In this document: piece by piece, positions 1 to 5,445 of the stretch
Position numbering within the stretch: the first letter of the stretch is position 1
Layout of the letters: each line of letters starts with the position of its first letter
Assembly: GCA_030593425.1 (NCBI GenBank)
Contig: JAUVHF010000086.1
Span: 1-6,614, forward strand
Reading direction: 5' to 3'
Origin: Anaerolineales bacterium
GTDB taxonomy: Bacteria > Chloroflexota > Anaerolineae > UBA7937
Length of the DNA: 6,614 nt
The notes under the pieces: model-generated
The model's database searches: none
Told to the model about the DNA's origin: nothing
The model's input: the letters and a program-made list of their open reading frames with translations, nothing else
Position numbers and translations under genes: made by a program

Positions 1-110
1 TATCCGCTATGAGTGGGGCTGGCTAACCCGCCGTTCACGGCGGGTTTTTGCTAAGCCCAAAAAGGGTGGCACCGCGAGGAGAACCCCCGTCCCTTTGGGA
101 TGGGGGTTTT
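1..110 (+). promoter_or_regulatory. T-box riboswitch (3' part), probably tRNA-Trp responsive
   Basis: This is the downstream half of a T-box leader; Stem I with its specifier loop lies upstream of the window. A hairpin at 25-33/38-46 (loop TTCA), possibly extended by 16-20/54-58, occupies the stem III position. The conserved T-box AGGGTGGCACCGCG is at 63-76. The antiterminator can be drawn exactly: 61-66 (AAAGGG) pairs with 91-96 (CCCTTT), the seven-nucleotide bulge TGGCACC is 67-73, and 74-76 (GCG) pairs with 88-90 (CGT). The bulge tetranucleotide TGGC would pair with a tRNA ending GCCA, that is discriminator base G73, as in bacterial tRNA-Trp. This agrees with the tryptophan synthase gene downstream. 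Uncharged tRNA should stabilise the antiterminator and switch trpB2 on. The amino-acid assignment is inferred, because the specifier codon is not visible and other tRNAs also carry G73. Confidence 0.93.
82..110 (+). terminator. T-box regulated intrinsic terminator
   Basis: The arms 82-93 and 97-108 form a 12-bp stem with a three-base TTT loop, including one G-T wobble (89-101), and run into TTTT at 107-110. The 5' arm uses bases 88-93, which are also needed for the antiterminator, so the two structures exclude each other, as expected for T-box transcription attenuation. Confidence 0.92.
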
Positions 111-125
111 GAATTATTTGCCTAG

Positions 126-149
126 AAAGGAGGGGCTATGAGGACATAG
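126..149 (+). other. Three-codon leader ORF (Met-Arg-Thr) with strong SD
   Basis: A perfect SD, AAAGGAGG (126-133), sits 4 nt before ATG AGG ACA TAG (138-149), a complete ORF of three codons. It lies between the T-box terminator and trpB2 and ends 39 nt before the trpB2 start. The nine bases AGAAAGGAG (124-132) recur exactly as the trpB2 SD region (174-182). It might be a minimal upstream ORF affecting translation, or the relic of a duplicated start region. That it is translated is inferred from the SD only. Confidence 0.35.
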
Positions 150-188
150 GGGTGGAATCGTCACCATGATTTCAGAAAGGAGAGCGCG

Positions 189-1553
189 ATGGAAGAGTAT
201 AAGATCTTTTTGCCTGAGGGGGAGATTCCGACGCACTGGTACAACGTCCTGCCCGACTTGCCCTCCCCACCGCCTCCCTACCTGCACCCTATCACCCTTG
301 AGCCTATGGGGCCTGACGATCTAGCACCCGTCTTCCCCATGGAACTCATCAAACAGGAGGTTAGCAGGGAACGATGGATCGAGATCCCAGAGGAGGTGCG
401 GGAGGTATACAAACTCTGGCGTCCCACACCTCTCTACCGGGCTAGGCGCTGGGAAAAGGCACTGGATACCCCGGCCAGGATCTATTACAAATGGGAGGGG
501 GTGAGCCCCCCGGGGAGCCATAAGCCCAACACCGCCGTAGCCCAGGCCTACTACAATAAGATGGAGGGACAGACGCGCCTCACCACGGAGACCGGTGCCG
601 GCCAATGGGGGAGCGCTTTGGCCTTTGGCTGCGCTCTCTTCGGCCTGGAATTGAAAGTCTACATGGTCAGGATAAGTTATGAACAGAAGCCCTACCGCCG
701 CATCATGATGGAGACCTGGGGCGCTGAGGTAGTTCCCAGCCCCAGCCAAGATACCGAAGCGGGAAGGCGGATCCTAGCCCAGGACCCCGAGACCTCGGGA
801 AGTCTAGGCATCGCCATCAGCGAGGCCATGGAGGACGCCGTCACCACCGAGGGGACTAAATACTCCCTGGGCAGTGTGGTCAACCATGTCCTCATGCACC
901 AGACGGTGGTGGGTCTGGAGACGAAGAAACAGTTGGAGATGGCGGGCGATTACCCTGATATCTTAGTGGGCTGTGTCGGCGGGGGCAGCAACTTCGCTGG
1001 CTTCTTCTTGCCTTTCATCAAGGAGAAGATCGACGGCACCAAACCGAACTTGCGCATCGTCTGCGCTGAGTCCATGGCTTGCCCCAGCCTGACCAAGGGC
1101 CTCTATGCCTACGACTGGGGTGATACGGGCAAGATGGGGCCAGTGGCCAAGATGCACACCTTGGGCCACACCTTCATCCCCGCTCCCATCCATGCTGGAG
1201 GGTTGCGCTATCACGGCATGGCGCCCATTATCTGCGCCCTCTACGATCAAAAGTTGATCGAGGCTGTGGCCTTCTATCAGAACTCTGTTTTCGAAGCGGC
1301 GGTCCATTTCGCCCAGGCGGAGGGGTTTCTCGCTGCGCCCGAGTCGGCTCATGCCATCAAAGCGGTCATGGATGAGGCTCTCAGGTGCAAGGAATCGGGA
1401 GAGGAGAAGGTGATCGTCTTGGCCTTCAGTGGTCACGGCCACTTCGACCTGGCGGCTTACGAGGCCTATCTGGCCAGCCAACTGGAAGACTATGAGTACC
1501 CCGGTGAGAAGGTAAAGGAGGCGCTCAAAGATCTGCCCAAAGTCGCGGTGTAG
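189..1553 (+). CDS. trpB: Tryptophan synthase beta chain, TrpB2 type
   Basis: PLP enzyme that joins indole and L-serine to give L-tryptophan in the cytoplasm. The 454-residue protein is longer than classical TrpB1 (about 400) and has the N-terminal extension and RPTPLYRARRWE segment (78-89) typical of the TrpB2 branch. PLP lysine is K112 in GSHKPN (109-114). TETGAGQWG (133-141) carries the catalytic glutamate E134, and GGGSN (264-268) is the phosphate-binding loop. ATG at 189 is preceded by AAAGGAG (176-182) at 6 nt. Expression should depend on the T-box upstream, and a strong terminator follows directly, so the gene appears monocistronic with no trpA beside it. TrpB2 enzymes are known to act without stable TrpA binding, for example in indole salvage or with TrpA in trans; which applies here cannot be told. 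Family assignment is firm. Confidence 0.95.
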   Translation: MEEYKIFLPEGEIPTHWYNVLPDLPSPPPPYLHPITLEPMGPDDLAPVFPMELIKQEVSRERWIEIPEEVREVYKLWRPTPLYRARRWEKALDTPARIYYKWEGVSPPGSHKPNTAVAQAYYNKMEGQTRLTTETGAGQWGSALAFGCALFGLELKVYMVRISYEQKPYRRIMMETWGAEVVPSPSQDTEAGRRILAQDPETSGSLGIAISEAMEDAVTTEGTKYSLGSVVNHVLMHQTVVGLETKKQLEMAGDYPDILVGCVGGGSNFAGFFLPFIKEKIDGTKPNLRIVCAESMACPSLTKGLYAYDWGDTGKMGPVAKMHTLGHTFIPAPIHAGGLRYHGMAPIICALYDQKLIEAVAFYQNSVFEAAVHFAQAEGFLAAPESAHAIKAVMDEALRCKESGEEKVIVLAFSGHGHFDLAAYEAYLASQLEDYEYPGEKVKEALKDLPKVAV

Positions 1554-1601
1554 TGCGCTCGGCATCCTGAGGAAGAGATGCCCAGGTGCAACGCCCGACC
1601 T

Positions 1602-1636
1602 GTTCACCCCCTGCCTTGTCAGGGGGTGAACTTATT
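1602..1636 (+). terminator. Intrinsic terminator after trpB2
   Basis: A perfect 12-bp inverted repeat, GTTCACCCCCTG (1602-1613) and CAGGGGGTGAAC (1620-1631), encloses a 6-nt loop and is followed by the interrupted T tract TTATT. It lies 49 nt after the trpB2 stop. The T tract is weak but the stem is very stable. A smaller hairpin (GGCATC 1561-1566 / GATGCC 1577-1582) precedes it. The 3' arm is shared with the promoter listed next. Confidence 0.82.
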
Positions 1637-1644
1637 ACTATAAT
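1616..1644 (+). promoter_or_regulatory. Sigma70-type promoter of the PilZ-cupin-dehydrogenase operon
   Basis: The -35 box TTGTCA (1616-1621, 5 of 6 consensus) is separated by exactly 17 nt from a perfect -10 box TATAAT (1639-1644). Transcription would start near 1651, leaving a short leader of about 35 nt before the PilZ start at 1687. The -35 box lies in the loop and 3' arm of the trpB2 terminator hairpin, so terminator and promoter overlap. Identified by consensus match only. Confidence 0.75.
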
Positions 1645-1686
1645 GGGGGGCATGGCATCACAGCGTCGCTAGCCAGAGGGGAAAAA

Positions 1687-2028
1687 ATGGGTCAAGAGGA
1701 ACGAAGGAAAAGCCCCAGGGTGAGAGCCCACCGCTTGGTCTCCTTCCGCCGCTCAGAGGATAGAGGCACCACCGATTACGAGGGCTTCGTCCGCACGCTG
1801 AACCTGGGACTGGGCGGCCTTCTCTTGGAGACGGACTACGTCTTTGAACCAGGCGAGCCATTAAGGTTGGAGATCTTGAGCGGCGATAACCTCCTCAGGG
1901 CCAAAGGCGAGGTGGTTTACCGGGAAGGGAGCGGGAAGAAATTCAAGATAGGAGTGAGGTTCGCAGAGATATCCCAGGAGGCCCTGGGAGGCTTGGAGGA
2001 GGAAGTGGGGCTCAGCCCGCAGGGTTAG
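1687..2028 (+). CDS. Small single-domain PilZ protein, putative c-di-GMP receptor
   Basis: A 113-residue protein that is essentially one PilZ domain, the best known receptor fold for cyclic di-GMP. The N-terminal ligand motif RxxxR is present (R7-K-S-P-R11, within a run of basic residues). The second motif, usually [D/N]xSxxG, appears as N39-L-G41-L-G-G44, with glycine in place of serine. Beta-strand pattern follows (LLLETD, LRLEILSG, AKGEVVYRE, KIGVRFAEI), the last resembling the usual PilZ end GVRF. No signal peptide, membrane segment or output domain is visible, so it probably acts in the cytoplasm through a partner. ATG at 1687 follows AGAGGGG (1675-1681). It is first in a tight unit, 23 nt before the cupin gene. 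The family call is good; ligand binding is inferred and the Ser to Gly change leaves some doubt. Confidence 0.85.
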   Translation: MGQEERRKSPRVRAHRLVSFRRSEDRGTTDYEGFVRTLNLGLGGLLLETDYVFEPGEPLRLEILSGDNLLRAKGEVVYREGSGKKFKIGVRFAEISQEALGGLEEEVGLSPQG

Positions 2029-2051
2029 AAATCGAAGGAAAGGAGTGGCCA

Positions 2052-2420
2052 GTGGGCGTAGTTCACAGGTTTGTCGGTCGAGAGGGAGCCTTCGAGTGGG
2101 AAGGAAGGGCCCTGGAGGAGTACGTCGCCGAGACGGCCAAAGGCGCTTCCATCAACTGGCTTATCGGCCCCCGAGAGGGGGCTCCCCACTTCGCTATCAG
2201 GTATATCGAGGTGGAGCCGGGAGGCCATACCTCCTTAGATAACCACGAGCATGAGCACGGGGTGATGATCCTTAGGGGGAAAGGTAAAGTGCTTATGGGT
2301 CAGGAGGAGGTGGAGGTAGGGTTTGGCGATATATTGTTCGTTCCCGGCAAGGAGAGACATCAGTTCAGAAACGCGGGGGATGAGCAGTTCGGCTTTCTGT
2401 GCGTGATTCCGAGGATGTAG
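2052..2420 (+). CDS. Small single-domain cupin protein
   Basis: A 122-residue monocupin. Cupin motif 1 is seen as G58-H-T-S-L-D-N-H65-E-H67-E-H69-G, ending LRGKG (74-78); the histidines are probable metal ligands, while the glutamate usual a few residues later is absent. Motif 2 is GDILFVPGKERHQFRN (92-107) with P98, H103 and N107. Small cupins of this kind include isomerases, epimerases, dioxygenases and pure ligand-binding proteins; the sequence does not say which. The start is GTG at 2052, chosen because AAAGGAG (2039-2045) lies 6 nt upstream and because the domain fits this frame. The gene sits 23 nt after the PilZ gene and 2 nt before the first zinc dehydrogenase, so it is probably co-expressed and may act on a substrate or product of the dehydrogenases. 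Confidence 0.85.
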   Translation: MGVVHRFVGREGAFEWEGRALEEYVAETAKGASINWLIGPREGAPHFAIRYIEVEPGGHTSLDNHEHEHGVMILRGKGKVLMGQEEVEVGFGDILFVPGKERHQFRNAGDEQFGFLCVIPRM

Positions 2421-2422
2421 GC

Positions 2423-3460
2423 ATGGTTAGGGGAAAGATGAAGGCAGCGGTCTATCGGGGGCCGAGTCGGTTGACCATCGAGGAGGTGGAAATCCCTCAG
2501 ATCGGCGAGGGGGAGATATTGGTCCGCGTTAGGGCGGCTCTGATCTGCGGAACGGACCTGAAGACCTATTTACGGGGCCACCGCTTGGTGAAGCCACCCA
2601 GCCCCTTCGGCCACGAGTTCGCGGGGGAGGTGGCGGCAACGGGAAGGGGGATCACTCGCTTCCCCGAGGGGATGTCGGTGGTGGCTGTCAATTCTGCCCC
2701 CTGTAACGTTTGTTTCTTCTGCAAGCGAGGCCAGCATAACCTCTGCGAGGATATCTTCTTCAATTGGGGGGCCTTTGCTGAGTACATAAGAGTTCCAGCC
2801 CGGGTAGTTGAACAAAACGTTCACCCTATCCCCGAGGGGTTGAGTTATAAAGAGGCGGCGCTAGTGGAGCCCCTAGCCTGTGTGGTGCGGGGGAGCGAGG
2901 CGGCGGGGATCGAGTTGGGAGACAGCGTGGCTATAGCCGGGGGGACGGGGCCCATCGGCCTTATGCACCTGCAACTAGCCTTTCACCGGGGAGCCAAAGA
3001 GGTGATAGCCATAGGCTTGAGAGATGAAAGGTGGGCTGTGGCCGAGGAGTTGGGGGTTAGCCACCTCATAGATGCTGGGAGTGAAGACCCTGTAGAGCGG
3101 GTTTTGGAGTTGACAGAGGGACGAGGGGCTGACGTGGTCATCGAGTCTGCGGGGTTGCCCCAGGTGTGGGAGATGGCGCTGAAACTGGTGCGCAAGGGCG
3201 GCACTGTGGTTTTCTTCGGCGGATGTCCCTCGGGGTCGAAGATCACTCTAGATACCCATAGAGTCCACTACGACGAGTTGACTATCAAAGGCTCTTTTCA
3301 CCATACCCCCCGCGCGGTGAAGAAGGCCCTGGACCTTCTGGCTTTCGGCGTGGTGAGGGCTAAACCTCTCATCACCCATGAGTTGCCCTTGGAGAGGTTA
3401 GAGGAAGCGCTTTTGATGATGAAGGAAGGTCGGGCCGTCAAGGTAGCGATTCTGCCTTAG
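2423..3460 (+). CDS. Zinc-dependent MDR alcohol/polyol dehydrogenase 1
   Basis: Medium-chain dehydrogenase/reductase of the sorbitol/threonine dehydrogenase type, oxidising an alcohol or sugar alcohol. Numbered from the inner ATG at 2438 (340 residues), catalytic zinc ligands are C37 (ICGTD), H59-E60 (GHE) and probably E144 (VEPLAC). The structural zinc lobe is complete: C89, C92, C95 and C103. The Rossmann loop is GGTGPIG (168-174). The residue ending beta-2, normally Asp in NAD enzymes, is G193 with R195 nearby, which hints at NADP(H). Three starts are possible: GTG 2399 (overlaps the cupin gene), ATG 2423 (GAGG at 2411, 2 nt after the cupin stop; chosen) and ATG 2438 (matches the common MKAAVY start, with AGGGG only 4 nt away). 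Substrate unknown. It is about the same length as the next gene and both align through the zinc and Rossmann motifs. Confidence 0.9.
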   Translation: MVRGKMKAAVYRGPSRLTIEEVEIPQIGEGEILVRVRAALICGTDLKTYLRGHRLVKPPSPFGHEFAGEVAATGRGITRFPEGMSVVAVNSAPCNVCFFCKRGQHNLCEDIFFNWGAFAEYIRVPARVVEQNVHPIPEGLSYKEAALVEPLACVVRGSEAAGIELGDSVAIAGGTGPIGLMHLQLAFHRGAKEVIAIGLRDERWAVAEELGVSHLIDAGSEDPVERVLELTEGRGADVVIESAGLPQVWEMALKLVRKGGTVVFFGGCPSGSKITLDTHRVHYDELTIKGSFHHTPRAVKKALDLLAFGVVRAKPLITHELPLERLEEALLMMKEGRAVKVAILP

Positions 3461-3469
3461 GTGACACAG

Positions 3470-4510
3470 ATGAGGGTGGCCAAATACTACCGTCATGATG
3501 ATATTCGAGTGGAAGAGATGCCGGTGCCCAAGATCGGCCCGGGGGAACTTTTGGTTCAGGTGAAGGCTTGTGGCCTCTGTGGGAGCGACGCTATGACCTG
3601 GTACGCCGACGAGAAAGCGCCCACGGTCCTGGGCCATGAGCCTACGGGTTTGGTGGCTGAAGTGGGCGAAGGGGTAAAGGGGTTCGCCATCGGCGATCGA
3701 GTCTTCGCTCATCATCATGTGGCTTGCTTGGTCTGCCACTACTGCCGACGGGGCGACTACCCCAGGTGCGATACCTTCAGAGCGACCCATATCGACCCTG
3801 GGGGGTTCGCGGAGTATATCCGCGTCCCAGCCCTCAATGTGGAGCGCGACGTCTTACTCCTCCCAGAGGAGGTCTCCTTTGAGGAGGGTACCCTCATCGA
3901 GCCCGTGGCCTGCAGCGTCCGAGGGATGAGGCGGGTAAGGGTCGAGCCTGGAGATACGGTTCTGGTTTTGGGGGCTGGGGTATCGGGGCTCATCTTCGCC
4001 CAGTTGGCCAGGCTTTGGGGGGCGGGCTTGGTGGTGGTCGTCGATTTCGTTGAGTATCGGCTGGACGTGGCGAAAAGATTGGGCGCTGACCTGACTATCG
4101 AGGCCGGAGAGGGGGCTCTGAGTCAACTTGAAGCCTTTAACGAGGGACGGGGTGCCGACCTAGTGATCGTCACCCCGGGGACCATCGAGGCTATGGAGGA
4201 GGGGATCCGATTGGCGGGTAGGGGGGGCACGGTTCTTCTTTACGCCCCTTCCTATCCTGGTGAGAGGTTGCCTTTGGATACCAACGACATCTTTTGGCGA
4301 GAGCTGACGCTCACCACCACATATTCTTGCAGCCATAAAGATACACGAACGGCGCTGGAGTTCATACGTAGAGAGCGAGTTCAAGTTGAGCCCCTCATCA
4401 CTCATCGGTTGGGCTTGGATCAGGTGGCCGAGGGGTTGCGGCTCATGGCTGAAGCCCAAGAGTCTCTCAAGATCGTGATCGTGCCTTTCCCACAGGGATA
4501 CTTTACGTAG
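3470..4510 (+). CDS. Zinc-dependent MDR alcohol/polyol dehydrogenase 2
   Basis: A second member of the same MDR family, 346 residues from ATG 3470. Catalytic zinc ligands are C37 (LCGSD), H56-E57 (GHE) and probably E144 (IEPVAC); structural zinc cysteines are C86, C89, C92 and C100. The cofactor loop is GAGVSG (168-173) and beta-2 ends in D192 (VVVVDF), the usual sign of NAD(H). ATG 3470 is preferred because AGGTGA (3459-3464), overlapping the stop of the upstream gene, lies 5 nt before it; the alternative GTG at 3461 directly after that stop has no SD. The short gap suggests translational coupling. Paired MDR genes with a cupin suggest two oxidation or interconversion steps on a polyol or sugar, but the substrate cannot be named. 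Threonine dehydrogenase, sorbitol dehydrogenase and galactitol-phosphate dehydrogenase are alternative family labels. Confidence 0.9.
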   Translation: MRVAKYYRHDDIRVEEMPVPKIGPGELLVQVKACGLCGSDAMTWYADEKAPTVLGHEPTGLVAEVGEGVKGFAIGDRVFAHHHVACLVCHYCRRGDYPRCDTFRATHIDPGGFAEYIRVPALNVERDVLLLPEEVSFEEGTLIEPVACSVRGMRRVRVEPGDTVLVLGAGVSGLIFAQLARLWGAGLVVVVDFVEYRLDVAKRLGADLTIEAGEGALSQLEAFNEGRGADLVIVTPGTIEAMEEGIRLAGRGGTVLLYAPSYPGERLPLDTNDIFWRELTLTTTYSCSHKDTRTALEFIRRERVQVEPLITHRLGLDQVAEGLRLMAEAQESLKIVIVPFPQGYFT

Positions 4511-4531
4511 AAAGACCACTATCTTAGCGGA

Positions 4532-4553
4532 CTTGACTGAGGTATTAGTCAAG
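4532..4553. repeat. Palindrome overlapping the SDR promoter, possible operator
   Basis: Perfect 7-bp inverted repeat CTTGACT (4532-4538) and AGTCAAG (4547-4553) with an 8-nt centre. It covers the proposed -35 box and most of the spacer of the promoter before the SDR gene. No T tract follows, so it is a poor terminator. A repressor binding site is a reasonable reading, but inferred. Confidence 0.45.
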
Positions 4554-4561
4554 GGTAAAAC
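4533..4561 (+). promoter_or_regulatory. Candidate sigma70-type promoter of the SDR gene
   Basis: TTGACT (4533-4538, 5 of 6) is followed after 17 nt by TAAAAC (4556-4561, 4 of 6 but missing the last T). It lies in the 105-bp gap after the second dehydrogenase, where a new start would be expected. Start of transcription would fall near 4568, about 48 nt before the SDR ATG. The -10 match is weak. Confidence 0.45.
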
Positions 4562-4615
4562 CGAGGGAGGCCAGTTCCGTCAAAGGCGAAAGCATCTAGC
4601 GGGAGGGGATAAGAA

Positions 4616-5407
4616 ATGGATCTGGGGTTGCAAGATAAGGTAGCCCTCGTGGCCGCCTCTAGTAAAGGGTTGGGGAGGGCTATCGCTCATGGGTTAGCGC
4701 AAGAGGGAGCGAGGGTAGCCATCTGTGCCCGCGGAGAGGAGGCGCTAGCCCAGACAGCAACGGAGATCGAGGGGGCTACCGGCTCCCCCGTTTTGGCTAT
4801 GGTGGCTGACCTTACGAATAAGCAAAACGTCGAGAATCTAGTGGCTAGGGTGGTGGAGGAGTTTGGAGGTTTCGATATCCTGGTCACCAACGCCGGAGGG
4901 CCGCCTCCCGGTCTCTTTGTGGATCTCACCGATGGGAACTGGGAGGAGGTGTTCCACTTGATCTTGATGAGCGCCGTCCGACTGTGTCGGGCGGTGATCC
5001 CCCATATGCGGAGGCAGGGAGGCGGGCGGATCATCACCATGACCTCCGTCTCGGTGAAACAGCCCGTGGAGAACCTGATGCTCTCTAACTCCCTGCGATT
5101 GGCGGTCATCGGGTTGACCAAGACGCTGGCTAACGAGTTGGCCAGGGACAATATATTGGTGAATAGCGTTTGCCCCGGCTGGACGCGGACGGAGAGGGTA
5201 CAACAGTTGTTGCAAGATCGCGCCCAGCGTCAGGGCACCTCAGTAGAGGAGGAGTTCGCCAAGATCGAGAAGGAGATCCCCCTGGGAAGGATGGGGAAGC
5301 CAGAAGAGGTGGCGAACTTGGTGGTCTTCCTGGCCTCGGAGAGAGCTAGTAGCATCACCGGTACGGCTATCCAGGTGGATGGGGGATTGGTGAAGGGGGT
5401 GTTATGA
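4616..5407 (+). CDS. SDR-fold protein, FabG-like, with atypical active site
   Basis: A 263-residue protein with the full length and fold signature of classical short-chain dehydrogenases/reductases resembling 3-oxoacyl-ACP reductase. The cofactor loop is altered: usual TGxxxGxG is AASSKGLG (13-20). NAGG (92-95), D65 (ADLT) and the SDR-type end ITGTAIQVDGG (247-257) are intact, and PGW (187-189) replaces the common PG motif. The catalytic serine region is T143-S144. The hallmark YxxxK is missing: by alignment on the following VIGLTK, the positions hold S157 and R161 (SNSLR). This is a coherent variant, not a frameshift, and matches a known subgroup of BKR-like SDR proteins lacking the tetrad. 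Whether it is a reductase or a non-redox protein is open. ATG at 4616 follows GGGAGG (4601-4606). It probably has its own promoter in the preceding gap. Confidence 0.88.
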   Translation: MDLGLQDKVALVAASSKGLGRAIAHGLAQEGARVAICARGEEALAQTATEIEGATGSPVLAMVADLTNKQNVENLVARVVEEFGGFDILVTNAGGPPPGLFVDLTDGNWEEVFHLILMSAVRLCRAVIPHMRRQGGGRIITMTSVSVKQPVENLMLSNSLRLAVIGLTKTLANELARDNILVNSVCPGWTRTERVQQLLQDRAQRQGTSVEEEFAKIEKEIPLGRMGKPEEVANLVVFLASERASSITGTAIQVDGGLVKGVL

Positions 5408-5445
5408 CTTCTCTTTTTGAGATGTAAGAAGGGGGTGGATTCTCG

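Noticed and set aside
25..49. GC-rich hairpin followed by TTTTT, looking like an independent terminator of an upstream gene
   Set aside because: It lies directly before a complete T-box and antiterminator, in the position of stem III, so it is better explained as part of the riboswitch.
166..189. ATG at 166 starting an overlapping frame into trpB2
   Set aside because: It is out of frame with trpB2, has only a distant G-rich SD, and gives a Cys/Pro/Arg-rich product typical of a shadow frame.
321..1607. Long minus-strand open frames opposite trpB2
   Set aside because: They mirror a clearly coding gene, have no family resemblance, and arise from GC-rich codon use on the opposite strand.
2045..2242. 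Plus-strand frame overlapping the cupin gene start
   Set aside because: Arg/Gly-rich product without motifs; the GTG 2052 frame carries both cupin motifs.
3398..4552. Minus-strand frames opposite the second MDR gene
   Set aside because: No SD-supported starts and no recognisable domains; shadows of the real gene.
5408..5445. Possible weak hairpins in the 38-nt gap after the SDR gene as a terminator
   Set aside because: Only 3 to 5 pairable bases; the run CTTTTTG is not preceded by a stable stem. Only the SD of the next gene is supported.
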